DNA from: Haloquadratum sp. | GTDB lineage: Archaea; Halobacteriota; Halobacteria; Halobacteriales; Haloferacaceae | Assembly (NCBI GenBank): GCA_028275165.1 | Contig: JAQCNF010000108.1 | Location: forward strand, 16,871 to 80,870 | Direction of reading: 5' to 3' | DNA: 64,000 bases | Shown here: positions 26,763 through 36,987 of the stretch, piece after piece | Layout: the number at the start of each line of letters is the position of its first letter | Position numbering within the stretch: position 1 is the first letter of the stretch | Position numbers and translations under genes: made by a program | Notes under the pieces: model-generated | What the model was told of the DNA's origin: nothing | Databases searched by the model: none | Seen by the model: the letters and a program-made list of their open reading frames with translations, nothing else

Positions 26763-27701
26763 TTAATCATTTTTTGTCTGTCCCGATTCAACGCTCTCAC
26801 TCTCACTCTTCGCCGAATGATGGTTGTCAGGGCGCTGAATCCAGAGGTCGCCAAACAGGGAATCCTGCTGAAGACAAACTGCACTCCGATGGGAAAGAAA
26901 CAGTACCGAGAGATAGCTCGTCACACGTGTCTCTGTTATCTGTGCTATCTCAGCAAACAGCACCTCATGCCTTCCCTTTGTGAAGTGTTGTTCGAGTACA
27001 TCGTGAACCCGATCAATCGATGCTTCAATGTCTTCTCCATGTGTTGTTTTCGTGACTTCAGCAGCACGTGGCTCCGCAGTCTCTCGAAACTCGTCCGTCG
27101 CCCGATAATCGAGCGTCTGTGTCCCGCGCTGATATCCCTCTGGTGAGCCCGAAGTATCGTACTCCCGACGACGCTTCCACCAATTCTGACGCTCGGCTTC
27201 GCGCAATTCACGAACGAGTTCATTGAGCGTTTCAGGCGACCCCCGTGCGTGCTTTCGCTCAAGCCGTCGGTCCATCTCTGCCTCAAGTGCATCAACCGGG
27301 TCGAATCCTGATTCTGCAGGTGGTGTATCACCTGCTATTCCGCCATTATCGAGTGCTGCTTCCCACGGTGCTCTCTTCTCCTCCGTGCTCTCTCCCTCGG
27401 CTGGTTCCAACAGTGCGTCACTCTTCATACGTAATAGCACAGCCGCATAAAACAGTGCTCGACCAGATGACCGAAGGTCTGCGTTATCAAGTCGGGAGAG
27501 AAACGCGTCTGTCGCGTCGACGATATCGATATCCCACGGGTCTATTTCTCCTTCTTCGGCGAGTTGTACCAGTAGCTCAACTGGTTCGACGTTGGTGTCA
27601 TCTTCGGTGTAGCCAGGTGGAGCCCCGTCTGGAGGTGGTGAATGATGATCTCCAGACGTGGTATCCTTGACGCTCGGAGTTGACCCACCAGGATCAGTCA
27701 T
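26763..27701 (-). CDS. scpA: Segregation and condensation protein A (ScpA, kleisin)
   Basis: The 312-residue protein is the kleisin that bridges the heads of the SMC dimer. The ScpA pattern appears as VEPVELLVQLAEEGEIDPWD near residue 38 and FYAAVLLRMKSDALL near 80. The acidic linker is followed by a winged-helix-like C-terminus (about 240-310). I chose ATG 27701 (MTDPGGSTP), which overlaps the smc stop by eight bases; an upstream start at 27734 would overlap by 41. scpA follows smc in the same operon, a common archaeal and bacterial pairing. Confidence 0.9.
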   Translation of the reverse strand: MTDPGGSTPSVKDTTSGDHHSPPPDGAPPGYTEDDTNVEPVELLVQLAEEGEIDPWDIDIVDATDAFLSRLDNADLRSSGRALFYAAVLLRMKSDALLEPAEGESTEEKRAPWEAALDNGGIAGDTPPAESGFDPVDALEAEMDRRLERKHARGSPETLNELVRELREAERQNWWKRRREYDTSGSPEGYQRGTQTLDYRATDEFRETAEPRAAEVTKTTHGEDIEASIDRVHDVLEQHFTKGRHEVLFAEIAQITETRVTSYLSVLFLSHRSAVCLQQDSLFGDLWIQRPDNHHSAKSESESVESGQTKND

Positions 27702-30700
27702 CCGCGGTAGCCCTGTCTGTATCGGCATCTCCAAGCTGGATACCGGTCACTGCACTCACGTTGTCCCCTTGCATCGTAACACCTACTGCCCGCTCGGAGC
27801 GCTCAAGCAGTGCCGAGCGATGTGAGACGACCACAAACTGCGCATCTGAAGCCAGATTGTCGACCATTTCACCGACACGCTCGGCATTTGCGGCATCAAG
27901 AAATGCATCGACCTCATCAAGTGCATAAAACGGAGCTGGCTTGTGTCTTTGAATTGCAAAAATAAATGCAAGTGCAGTCAGCGATTTTTCCCCGCCTGAC
28001 ATAGCTGCTAAGCGCTGAATCGGCTTGTCTCCCGGTTGTGCTTTCATCGTGAGACCTGCATCAAACGGGTCGTCTGGGTTTTCGAGATGGAGTTCTCCCG
28101 TCCCGTCAGAGAGGCGCTCAAAAATGTCAGTAAAGTTTGTATTGATTGCCTCATACGCTCGCATGAACGTCTCCTTCTTTTGAGCTTCAAACTGCTCGAT
28201 TCGCTTCTCAATCGCTGAACGTTCTTCGACGAGGATATCCCGACGCTCCTTGAGCTCGGCTAACGCATCTGCAACGCTATCGTATTCGTCTATAGCTAAC
28301 ATATTGACCGGCTCCAGTGCGCTCATTTCCGTATTTAAACGCTCAATTTCAGCTTCGACCGTCTCGTGTTCTGGAATTGCTGTCGGGTCGTAATCACCGA
28401 CCTCAGCTTCCAGTGTAGATATCTCATGATTCAATTCTTCAATCTTTTCTGTAATCGAATCGAATCGACTTTGCCGACGCTCAAGTGTTTCCTGCGCTTC
28501 AGTCTGTCTCTCCTTGACAGCCGTGAGTGCCTCCTGAAGTCCTTGCCGTTCGCCTTTTAGCTCAGTCAACTCAGATTCAAGCTCTTCAATCGCGGTATAT
28601 TTGCTCTCTAATCTCGACTCTCGACGCTCAATCGCTGCCTCGTTATATTCGATCGTCTCTTCAGCATCTGCTTTCCGTGTCTGTGCATTTTCGATTGTCG
28701 ACTCCAACTCCTCGATTGCGTCCTCAGCATATTCCTTCTTCAAACGCAGTTCACTCACGCGTCCGTCCAAGTCGTTCATCTGTGACTGCTTTGAGGCGAT
28801 CTCTTCAGAGAGCCGATCAGCCTCTGTGGTCAGTTCTGGGATTGCTGAATCGGCCAACTCGGTTTCAAGTGTCTCAATCTTCTGAGTAACAGTCTCTATA
28901 TCCCGATCGAGTTCAGTAAGCTCAGTGTCCAACTCTTGCATCTCCTCATCAACAGATGCACGCTTGCGACGAAGACGATCAATCGTCTCTTCAGCAGATT
29001 CAATCTCAGACTTCACATCGTCAATACGCTCATTGACCCGGGAGATCTTCGCTTCAATCTCTCGACGACGATCGCGAGCACTGGTCAGACGGTCGCGTGC
29101 GTCGTCAATATCGCCCTCAAGATCACGAATCACGTCTTGGAGTTGTTGACGATCGTCCTCGAGCGAGGCGATTTCGGTGGCAATCCGCTCTAACCGTCCA
29201 TTGCCGCTTTTCGAGAAGGAGAATCGAGTTCCGCTTCCCGACCCACCAGTCATCGCTCCAGAGCGCTCTACTAGATCGCCATCAAGCGTGACCATTCGAT
29301 AATCGCCCATCAGAGAGCGGGCAGTTTCCATTGATTCGACAACGAGCGTTGACCCAAGCACATATGAAAAAATACCAGCATACTGTGTATCGTACTCAAC
29401 GAGATTGCGCGCGAAGTCCACGACGCCTGGCCGGTTTGGCAATCGTGACAGCCCCCGATCATCCATCTTCGTAATGGGTAAGAATGTCGCACGACCTGCA
29501 TTTCGCTGTTTCAGATACTCGATACACGTCGACCCGACTTCATCATCATCTACAACAACCTGTGCTAATCGCGAACCCGCAGCGGTTTCACAGGCAGTTG
29601 CGTATTCACTCGTTACTGTTCCGAGCTGTCCAACTGTGCCGTGAACGCCCTTTCGATCTGCACGAAGAATCGTCGTCACCGCCCGCGGCCACGAGACATC
29701 GCCATCATCACTCGCACGGGCCTCGAGTGAGGCGTACTCAGACTGCTTGGCCTGTATCTGCTCTTTTATTGCCTCCAACTCATCCAACTTGGCCTGTTTG
29801 TCGTGCCTCAGCTTTTCGACCGCATCTTTGATTGTCTGTAGGTTGGTGGCTGCGGTCTCTCTTTCTGCCTGTAGGTCAGACAGCTCCGTCTCGAGATCCG
29901 GTAATAATTCACGTTTGTGTTCGATTGTCTCCTCGGCCTCTGTAATCGAACTTGCTCGTCGTCGTGTCTCATCAAGCAGGCGATCCTTTTTGCGTTGACA
30001 GTCGTTTCTGGCTGTTTTGAGCGTTTCCCGACGCTGCTTAGCAGTCGCCAGTTCGGACTTAAGCTCGTCATATTCAGTATCAACCTCGGCTATCTCTGCT
30101 TCAACCTCGGCTAACTCTGATTCTAACCGATTAAGATCCGACTGTGTTGATGCCTTTTCGACCTTGACCGACCGAATATCGTCAGTTAGTTGCTCGACTG
30201 TTTCCTGTTTCTGATCTAACTTGACAAAAGCCTCGCGGCGTTCGTCTTCGGCTGCTGCAATTCGCTCCTGTGCAGTCGTAATTGCATTCTCGTGGCGATC
30301 AATTTCGCCCTTGATCTCCTCTATTTCAGCTTTAATGCGTAACTGCTCATCTTCGCCTTTCCGCTCGATTTCTGTGGTGAGATCGCGTAATTCTGCCTCG
30401 AGTCGACTCGTGTGACGACGACGCTGCTCAACTGTTGATGTGGCTTCCTCAACCGCCGCTCTCATTTCGTCTGCCTTCTCTTCGGCCTCGTTCAACGAGT
30501 GTCGTTTCTCTTCCAACTCAGCTGCTTTGAGATATCCCTCGTATTTAGCACGCTCTTGCTTGAGTTCTTGATACGCAAGGGCTGTTTCACGCTCATCTTC
30601 AAGTTGTGCCAATCTATCTGTCTTCTCTTCGATGCGGAGATCTGCCTCTTCAATCCGCTCTTCGACTGCATCCAGCTCAACGAACGCATCGTCTTTTTTT

Positions 30701-31281
30701 GCATCAAATTCTGCCACACCCGCGATTTCATCGATAATCCCCCGTCGCTGATATGGGGTCATATTGATGATCTCAGTCACATCTCCTTGCATCACTACAT
30801 TGTACCCCTCAGGTGTGATACCTGCCTGTGCGAGGAGATCCTGTATATCTGATAAGTTGCAGGACCGGCCGTTCAAGTAATAATATGAATAATAATTATC
30901 CGATGTCTGTTTGACACGCCGCTTGACGCGTATGTTCTCGACTGAGCCGACTGATTCTGTCCCAGCCGCATTGACGACCTGTGTCCGATCTAATGTCTTT
31001 TCCTGATTATCGAGGACAACCGTGACGGTCGCTTCTCGTGGACCACTCGTGTCACCGTCGCTTTCGCCTGCATGGCCAGGATTATAGATGAGGTCAGTGA
31101 GCTTCTCAGCGCGTATTCCTCGCGTTCGAGCAAGTCCAAGTGCAAATAAGACAGCGTCAATAATATTCGATTTCCCAGATCCATTTGGCCCCGTTATGAC
31201 CGTGAAGTCCTGGTAAAACGGAATTTCTGTCGGGCGACCAAAGCTCTTGAATCCATCCAGAATGACTGTTTTAATATGCAT
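27694..31281 (-). CDS. smc: Chromosome segregation protein SMC
   Basis: The 1195-residue protein has the full SMC plan. The N-terminal Walker A GPNGSGKSN is near residue 31, followed by a long coiled coil (about 165-520). The hinge is at about 525-670 (RKGVHGTVGQL, GRATFLPITKM). After the second coiled coil (about 680-1040) come the signature MSGGEKSLTALAF near 1095 and Walker B FYALDEVDAFLDAAN near 1120. With ScpA it organises and separates chromosomes. It shares an operon with scpA downstream and a coiled-coil protein upstream. No intein or frameshift. Confidence 0.97.
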   Translation of the reverse strand: MHIKTVILDGFKSFGRPTEIPFYQDFTVITGPNGSGKSNIIDAVLFALGLARTRGIRAEKLTDLIYNPGHAGESDGDTSGPREATVTVVLDNQEKTLDRTQVVNAAGTESVGSVENIRVKRRVKQTSDNYYSYYYLNGRSCNLSDIQDLLAQAGITPEGYNVVMQGDVTEIINMTPYQRRGIIDEIAGVAEFDAKKDDAFVELDAVEERIEEADLRIEEKTDRLAQLEDERETALAYQELKQERAKYEGYLKAAELEEKRHSLNEAEEKADEMRAAVEEATSTVEQRRRHTSRLEAELRDLTTEIERKGEDEQLRIKAEIEEIKGEIDRHENAITTAQERIAAAEDERREAFVKLDQKQETVEQLTDDIRSVKVEKASTQSDLNRLESELAEVEAEIAEVDTEYDELKSELATAKQRRETLKTARNDCQRKKDRLLDETRRRASSITEAEETIEHKRELLPDLETELSDLQAERETAATNLQTIKDAVEKLRHDKQAKLDELEAIKEQIQAKQSEYASLEARASDDGDVSWPRAVTTILRADRKGVHGTVGQLGTVTSEYATACETAAGSRLAQVVVDDDEVGSTCIEYLKQRNAGRATFLPITKMDDRGLSRLPNRPGVVDFARNLVEYDTQYAGIFSYVLGSTLVVESMETARSLMGDYRMVTLDGDLVERSGAMTGGSGSGTRFSFSKSGNGRLERIATEIASLEDDRQQLQDVIRDLEGDIDDARDRLTSARDRRREIEAKISRVNERIDDVKSEIESAEETIDRLRRKRASVDEEMQELDTELTELDRDIETVTQKIETLETELADSAIPELTTEADRLSEEIASKQSQMNDLDGRVSELRLKKEYAEDAIEELESTIENAQTRKADAEETIEYNEAAIERRESRLESKYTAIEELESELTELKGERQGLQEALTAVKERQTEAQETLERRQSRFDSITEKIEELNHEISTLEAEVGDYDPTAIPEHETVEAEIERLNTEMSALEPVNMLAIDEYDSVADALAELKERRDILVEERSAIEKRIEQFEAQKKETFMRAYEAINTNFTDIFERLSDGTGELHLENPDDPFDAGLTMKAQPGDKPIQRLAAMSGGEKSLTALAFIFAIQRHKPAPFYALDEVDAFLDAANAERVGEMVDNLASDAQFVVVSHRSALLERSERAVGVTMQGDNVSAVTGIQLGDADTDRATADD

Positions 31282-31302
31282 AAGGGGCCTGTGACGCCGG
31301 AT

Positions 31303-31632
31303 TCAGGCGATAATAATATCTGACTCGGAATCCGACTCTGATTCCGATGACGCGTCACCGTCTGCCGGTCTGTCCTCATCGGGTTTATATCCATCTGAGT
31401 CGGTATGAGCCGCTGTCTGATGTGGCTGCTCACTCGATGCAGATTCTGCTTGGTTATCGTCACTCGAATTTCGGTTTCCGAGCGACCGATCTCCACCCGT
31501 CAGGTCGACATCGACGTGTCTCTCTAAGAGTCGAACGCGCTCTTTTGTCTCAACGAGTTCTTCAGTCAACCCATTTACTGCTGCTTGGAGGTCACTCACC
31601 TGTGCTTCAAGCTCCTCAATTCGATTACTCAT
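31303..31632 (-). CDS. Small coiled-coil acidic protein upstream of smc
   Basis: The 109-residue protein has a heptad-rich N-terminal coiled coil (MSNRIEELEAQVSDLQAAVN to about residue 40). A low-complexity acidic tail of Ser/Asp/Glu follows, ending SESDSESDIIIA. It is encoded 21 bases before smc on the same strand and so is probably co-transcribed with smc and scpA. I do not recognise a named function. A role at the SMC complex is a guess from position. ATG 31632 is preferred; the upstream extension in the longer frame is cysteine-rich and unlike it. Confidence 0.7.
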   Translation of the reverse strand: MSNRIEELEAQVSDLQAAVNGLTEELVETKERVRLLERHVDVDLTGGDRSLGNRNSSDDNQAESASSEQPHQTAAHTDSDGYKPDEDRPADGDASSESESDSESDIIIA

Positions 31633-31754
31633 ACGCGTAATACGGTAGACGCAGACACATAAGCGTGCGTCAGACACCTGTCAACTTTTACAGACAAGAA
31701 GACAGGACAACCACTCGCGTGTTGTATTGCACCAAACTGCATCAAATCCCGTCA

Positions 31755-31765
31755 TGTTTTAATTC
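31755..31765 (+). promoter_or_regulatory. TATA-like box for gatB
   Basis: The sequence ttttaattct is centred about 28 bases before the gatB ATG at 31787, matching leaderless promoter spacing. Confidence 0.45.
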
Positions 31766-31786
31766 TTTAGTATCGAACGGCAGCTA

Positions 31787-33274
31787 ATGACTGCGAGTGC
31801 ACTTGCCCAAGACGACCTGGCAGCTGTCATTGGGCTGGAGGTTCACATTCAACTTGAAACCGACACGAAGATTTTCTGTGGGTGCTCAACGACAGCGGAG
31901 GCAGATGAGTCGCCAAACAGTCGAACCTGCCCAGTTTGTCTGGGCCTTCCTGGGGCACTCCCAGTGATAAATGAAGAGGCAGTCAGAGCCGCTGTCAAGG
32001 TGGGCAAAGCACTCTCTGCAGAGATCCCTGAGCAGACGCAGTTCCACCGAAAAAATTATTATTACCCTGATTTGCCAAAAAATTTCCAAATCACCCAGTA
32101 TGATGCCCCAATCTGCGCGGATGGTTATCTCGAGATTGACGTGGCTGATCGCAGCCGTGAAATCACAGTTCGCCGAGCACACTTAGAAGAGGACCCTGGC
32201 AGTCTGCAACACGAGGGTGGAAACATAGAGACAGCAGACTATACGCTCGTCAATTACAATCGGGCTGGAACACCGCTCATGGAGATCGTCACTGAACCAG
32301 ATTTCCGCAGTCCACAAGAAACACGTGCGTTTCTGAACAAGCTTGAGGAGGTACTGGAATACCTCGGTGTGTTCGATGCAACGCGTGATGGGTCGCTTCG
32401 AATCGACGCGAATATTTCGATTGTCCCGGAGAATGAGTTTGAACAGGATGAGACGATACCTGACGATGTCTTAGCAGCGGCGAACCGAACTGAGGTAAAG
32501 AATATATCTAGTCATAAAGGTGCTGAGCAGGCACTTGCCTACGAGGTTACTCGACAAAAAAATGCCGTCCGCCGAGATCGAACGATCGAGCAAGAGACCC
32601 GTCACTGGGATGAAGCCCGCGGAATTACTGTCTCGATGCGCTCGAAGGAAGAAGAAAAGGACTACCGCTACTTTCCAGAGGCTGATCTGCCTCCACTCGC
32701 GGTGAGAGACTGGCAATCTGAGATTGAAATCCCCGAACTCCCAGCAGCACGCCGTGAGCGATTTCAACGCGAGTACCATCTTGATGCGGAATCAGCAGCC
32801 AAGCTCACATCACGCAAAGCCGTTGCGGACTTCTATGAGACCGTCGCTGACCAGTTCGACCCCGGATTTGCGGCAACCTGGGTGGCTGATACTCTCTTGG
32901 GAGAACTCAATTATCGGGATCTCTCTGTTGATGCTATCGCCAGTCGTCGCGATGATTTTCTCAGTGTGATCGAGTTGGTCGATGCAGGTGAGATAACCGC
33001 AAAAAATGCTGAGGAAGTCGTGCTACGCGAAATGCTCGACACCGGGGCAGACCCAACGCGAGTGATCGAAAAAAATGACCTCGGCACGGCCGACACGGAT
33101 GAGGTGGCCGCAGCCGTTGATTCAGTGATTGCCGAGAATGAGGACGCTGTCGAAGATTATCACGCCGGCGAAGACGGAGCACTGAATTTCTTGATTGGAC
33201 AGGTGATGCAGAAGACCGGAGGGAGTGCTGACCCAGATATCGTCAATCAGCAGTTGCGCGAGGCACTCAGTTGA
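31787..33274 (+). CDS. gatB: Asp-tRNA(Asn)/Glu-tRNA(Gln) amidotransferase subunit B
   Basis: The 495-residue GatB activates and amidates mischarged tRNA as part of GatCAB. Visible are the N-terminal AAVIGLEVHIQLETDTKIFC, the zinc-site pair CGCS and CPVC, and FHRKNYYYPDLPKNFQITQY. The segment YNRAGTPLMEIVTEPDFRSP near 170 is also typical. The C-terminal YqeY-like helical domain (about 350-495) is complete. Archaea usually use GatDE for Gln-tRNA, so GatCAB here most likely makes Asn-tRNA. That fits the AspRS residues seen in aspS. gatA and gatC are not in the window. Confidence 0.96.
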   Translation: MTASALAQDDLAAVIGLEVHIQLETDTKIFCGCSTTAEADESPNSRTCPVCLGLPGALPVINEEAVRAAVKVGKALSAEIPEQTQFHRKNYYYPDLPKNFQITQYDAPICADGYLEIDVADRSREITVRRAHLEEDPGSLQHEGGNIETADYTLVNYNRAGTPLMEIVTEPDFRSPQETRAFLNKLEEVLEYLGVFDATRDGSLRIDANISIVPENEFEQDETIPDDVLAAANRTEVKNISSHKGAEQALAYEVTRQKNAVRRDRTIEQETRHWDEARGITVSMRSKEEEKDYRYFPEADLPPLAVRDWQSEIEIPELPAARRERFQREYHLDAESAAKLTSRKAVADFYETVADQFDPGFAATWVADTLLGELNYRDLSVDAIASRRDDFLSVIELVDAGEITAKNAEEVVLREMLDTGADPTRVIEKNDLGTADTDEVAAAVDSVIAENEDAVEDYHAGEDGALNFLIGQVMQKTGGSADPDIVNQQLREALS

Positions 33275-33397
33275 GTCGCTCACTCGCCGCCTTAATTAGT
33301 GCAGACACAATATCTGTTGCAGTGAGTTGACGCCTCTCGTGTGGAAAAGTACCTTTTCTCGAAAGACTTAGGATAACATACTGTTTCTGAGTCTACA

Positions 33398-35926
33398 ATG
33401 AGTAGCGGTACAGCCCTTATCGTCACTGAGAAGGACAATGCGGCGCGTCGTATCGCAGAGATTCTGAGTGATGATTCGGCTACGACTGATCAGGTTGGCG
33501 GAGTCAATATCTACACGTGGGGTGGTAACCGAGTGATTGGACTCTCTGGACATGTGGTTGGCGTTGATTTTCCACCGGAATACAACAGTTGGCGCGATGT
33601 TGAGCCAATCGAGCTGATTGATGCACCAATTGAGAAACACCCGACACAAACGCAAATCGTCTCAGCACTCCGACGTCTCGCTGGAGAGGCCCGTCAGGTG
33701 ACTATCGCAACTGATTATGACCGCGAAGGCGAGCTTATCGGAAAAGAGGCATACGAGCTTGTCAGAGATGTGAATGATGATGTGCCAGTTGACCGGGTCA
33801 GATTCTCATCAATCACTGATCGTGAGGTGACTGAGGCATTCAATAGCCCCGATGATATCGACTTTGATTTGGCGGCTGCTGGAGAAGCACGACAGATCAT
33901 TGATCTGATTTGGGGAGCAGCACTCACGCGGTATCTATCACTCTCTGCAAGCCAGTTGGGTGAAGATTTCATCTCTGTGGGCCGTGTACAGGGACCGACT
34001 CTCAAATTAATTGTCGACCGTGAGCGAGAGATTGAGGCATTCGAACCTGACACATACTGGGAACTGTTTGCAGACCTTTCGACTGAGTCAGAGAGAGAAT
34101 CAGACTCGGTATTTGAAGCGCAGTATTTTTATCTTGATGATGAGAAAAACGAAGCCGAGCGAGTCTGGGATGAAGCGAGTGCTGAGGCTGCCTTTGAGAC
34201 GATTCAAACCGAGGAAACTGCAACAGTCGTGTCAGTTACCCGACGACAGCAGAGTGACACTCCTCCTTCTCCATTTAATACGACACAGTACATCCGAGCG
34301 GCCAGTTCACAGGGTTACTCCGCACAGCGAGCTATGAGTCTCGCTGAAACTCTCTACACGGCGGGATATATCACCTACCCTCGTACCGATAACACCGTAT
34401 ATCCCGATGATCTTGATCCTGAGACACTCCTCGAATCGCTCGCTGAGGGTCAAGAATTCGGTGACGACGCAGCCTCACTTCTCGAAGCAGACGAGATGAC
34501 TCTAACCAGTGGTGATGAGGAGACAACTGATCATCCACCGATTCACCCAACTGGGGAACTGCCCACTGCAGCTGAACTAAGTGATGATGAATGGGAGATA
34601 TATGAACTGGTCGTCCGTCGATTCCTGGCGACTGTCGCAGATCCAGCAGTATGGGAGCGGCTTCGAGTTGTAGTTGACATCGACACAGACGTTGCACTGA
34701 AAGCGAACGGGAAGCGCATGCTCGAATCGGGATACCACGATGTGTACCCATACTTTGAGACGAATGAGTCGATTATTCCCAATGTAACTGAAGGCGAGAC
34801 GCTGAGTATCACGGACGAGCAAATCGAGGAGAAACAGACTCAACCTCCACGCCGATACGGCCAGTCCCGATTAATCGAGACGATGGAAAAACAAGGCTTG
34901 GGAACCAAGGCTACTCGGCACACGACGATTGAGAAGTTGTACGATCGGGACTATATCGAACGCGACCCACCGCGTCCGACTCAACTCGCACAGGCAGTCG
35001 TCGAAGCAAGTGAGAGATTCGCCGATCGCATCGTCAGCGACGAGATGACTGCTCAACTCGAAGCCGATATGCAAGCAATTGCTCAAGGAGAGATCTCATT
35101 ATCTGAAGTCACCAACGAGTCTCGGAAAATGTTGACGTCCGTATTCAAGAATCTCATGAAAGCAGATGCGGACATTGGTGAGCACCTCCGGAAGTCACTC
35201 AAAGATGACAAAACAGCTGGCGAGTGCCCCGACTGTGGAGATGGCCTCGTCGTTCGCGAGAGTCGTCAGGGCTCATACTTCCTGGGGTGCGATGGGTATC
35301 CAGATTGCGAGTATACACTCCCACTACCATCGGTTGGCAAGCCATCTGTGCTCTCAAAAACGTGCGCTGAGCATGGATTACATGAGATCAAGATGCTTGC
35401 AGGGCGGAAAACCTTCATTCACGGGTGTCCGCTGTGTCAGGCTGAGGCAGCCGATGCACAAGATGATATCACAATTGGGGCGTGCCCAGAGTGTGGGAAC
35501 ACACACGACGGTGAACTGGCAATTAAGCAGCTTCGCTCAGGCTCGAAACTCGTCGGGTGTGTACGATACCCCGACTGCGAGTATTCATTGCCACTGCCAC
35601 GGCAGGGAGCAATCTCGGTGACCGATGGGCAGTGTAGCGAACACGACCTCCCCGAACTGCAGATTGTCTATGAGGAAGCCGATCGTGAGCCATGGGAACT
35701 TGGCTGTCCGATCTGTAATTATCGTGAGTATCAGGCCGAAAAGGCCGACAGCGGATCTGATCTTGAAACTGTCGATGGGATTGGGGAGAAAAACGCAGAG
35801 AAACTCAAAGATATTGGAGTCGATAGCGTGACCGCGCTCAAAGCTGCTGAACCTGATCGACTTGCCAGTGAGGTAGATGGAGTTGGTCTCAAGACAATCC
35901 AGAAGTGGCAAGCCAGTGCAAACTGA
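33398..35926 (+). CDS. topA: DNA topoisomerase I (type IA)
   Basis: The 842-residue enzyme relaxes negative supercoils. The TOPRIM domain (about 1-150) ends near ATDYDREGELIG. The catalytic tyrosine is Y327 in YITYPRTDNTVY. The C-terminus has zinc-ribbon repeats (CPDCGDGLVV with CDGYPDCEYTLPL near 610-645, CPLC, CPECGNTHDGE with CVRYPDCEYSLPL near 690-730, CPIC). It ends in a helix-hairpin-helix pair (VDGIGEKNAEKLKDIG, about 790-842). Length and order match other haloarchaeal TopA. It lies 123 bases after gatB. Confidence 0.96.
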   Translation: MSSGTALIVTEKDNAARRIAEILSDDSATTDQVGGVNIYTWGGNRVIGLSGHVVGVDFPPEYNSWRDVEPIELIDAPIEKHPTQTQIVSALRRLAGEARQVTIATDYDREGELIGKEAYELVRDVNDDVPVDRVRFSSITDREVTEAFNSPDDIDFDLAAAGEARQIIDLIWGAALTRYLSLSASQLGEDFISVGRVQGPTLKLIVDREREIEAFEPDTYWELFADLSTESERESDSVFEAQYFYLDDEKNEAERVWDEASAEAAFETIQTEETATVVSVTRRQQSDTPPSPFNTTQYIRAASSQGYSAQRAMSLAETLYTAGYITYPRTDNTVYPDDLDPETLLESLAEGQEFGDDAASLLEADEMTLTSGDEETTDHPPIHPTGELPTAAELSDDEWEIYELVVRRFLATVADPAVWERLRVVVDIDTDVALKANGKRMLESGYHDVYPYFETNESIIPNVTEGETLSITDEQIEEKQTQPPRRYGQSRLIETMEKQGLGTKATRHTTIEKLYDRDYIERDPPRPTQLAQAVVEASERFADRIVSDEMTAQLEADMQAIAQGEISLSEVTNESRKMLTSVFKNLMKADADIGEHLRKSLKDDKTAGECPDCGDGLVVRESRQGSYFLGCDGYPDCEYTLPLPSVGKPSVLSKTCAEHGLHEIKMLAGRKTFIHGCPLCQAEAADAQDDITIGACPECGNTHDGELAIKQLRSGSKLVGCVRYPDCEYSLPLPRQGAISVTDGQCSEHDLPELQIVYEEADREPWELGCPICNYREYQAEKADSGSDLETVDGIGEKNAEKLKDIGVDSVTALKAAEPDRLASEVDGVGLKTIQKWQASAN

Positions 35927-35961
35927 GTGGACGGCCTAATGGAGTTAGATTATTCGCGTTC

Positions 35962-35969
35962 TTTTTAAG
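35962..35969 (+). promoter_or_regulatory. TATA-like box for GGGP synthase gene
   Basis: The sequence tttttaag is centred 27 bases before ATG 35993. The spacing supports ATG 35993 over an in-frame GTG six bases upstream. Confidence 0.45.
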
Positions 35970-35992
35970 CCTGCCCAGGGGACAGTGTGTTA

Positions 35993-36703
35993 ATGACCGG
36001 GCCTTGGACGGACTGGGATCACGTGCTGAAAGTCGACCCGGACAAACCGCTTGCTGGTGACGAAACGTTCGCCGAGGTCTGCCAGACTGGCACGGACGCG
36101 ATCGAAATTGGTGGGACGCTCGATATTACCACAGAGAAGATGCAGCGAGTGATCGATGCCTGTGCACGGTATGATGTCCCACTCTATCAGGAACCGTCAA
36201 ATCCGGCTGTCGTTGTTGATTCGCCCGCACTCGATGGATATCTAATCCCGACAGTGTTCAATGCAGACTCCTCGTTTTGGGTAACAGGAGCACACAAAGA
36301 GTGGGTTCGGATCGATGGCCCACTCGATTGGAATCGGACGATAACAGAGGCATATATTGTCCTGAATCCGGACGCCTCTGTCGCTAAACTTACTGATGCC
36401 GATACGAACCAGACGGCCGACGACGTGCACTCATTTGCAGCCGTCGCCGAGAAGATGTTTGGGCAAGAGATTGTCTATATCGAGTATTCAGGGATGTTCG
36501 GCGACCCAGATAAAGTTGAAGCGGCGAGTGATGCGCTTCATCAGGCGACGCTGTTTTATGGTGGTGGTATCAGCGGCTATGAGACTGCTTATGAGATGGG
36601 GCAAGTCGCCGACACAATCGTCGTCGGAGACTTGCTCCATGAAGAGGGTGTCAGCGCGATACGTGAAACAGTCGCAGGTGTCAAAGACGCTCATCAAGAG
36701 TAG
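35993..36703 (+). CDS. Geranylgeranylglyceryl phosphate synthase
   Basis: The 236-residue enzyme joins glycerol-1-phosphate and geranylgeranyl diphosphate, the first ether bond of archaeal membrane lipids. The (beta/alpha)8 pattern shows [11 protein letters not shown] near the N-terminus, [12 protein letters not shown] near 38 and [11 protein letters not shown] near 65. The phosphate-binding [11 protein letters not shown] is near 160 and [12 protein letters not shown] near 190. These are the family's conserved prenyl-transferase features. The start at 35993 ([10 protein letters not shown]) fits the TATA spacing. No operon partner is close. Confidence 0.93.
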   Translation: MTGPWTDWDHVLKVDPDKPLAGDETFAEVCQTGTDAIEIGGTLDITTEKMQRVIDACARYDVPLYQEPSNPAVVVDSPALDGYLIPTVFNADSSFWVTGAHKEWVRIDGPLDWNRTITEAYIVLNPDASVAKLTDADTNQTADDVHSFAAVAEKMFGQEIVYIEYSGMFGDPDKVEAASDALHQATLFYGGGISGYETAYEMGQVADTIVVGDLLHEEGVSAIRETVAGVKDAHQE

Positions 36704-36956
36704 CCAAGGAGTGTCGTTGGCCACTTTTGCAGGACATTAGGGCAGTGAGTAAGCAAGCGCAGGAGAATACTTTCGATCTCGTCGGGGGTCTCCGCCGTTC
36801 GCCACAGATATCACTGTGTCTGAGACAGAGTGTGTTGAGACTATTTTTTCGGGCTGCATCGGTCGATGGCCTCGTGAACCCACCACAGAGCAGTCGCCTC
36901 AACCGCCCGTACACCGTATTTGAGAGCGGTCTGTAATGCTGCCATCCAAATCGACC

Positions 36957-36964
36957 ATTTAAAA
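36957..36964 (+). promoter_or_regulatory. TATA-like box that decides the aspS start
   Basis: The sequence atttaaaa is centred 28 bases before the ATG at 36988. An alternative ATG at 36979 would lie only about 19 bases away, too close for a leaderless transcript. The box therefore supports 36988. Confidence 0.5.
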
Positions 36965-36987
36965 CTCCGCCGCTGAATATGAAGTAT

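Noticed and set aside
27701..27734. Upstream start of scpA at 27734
   Set aside because: It would lengthen the overlap with smc to 41 bases and adds residues without family support; 27701 gives a short overlap and a normal start.
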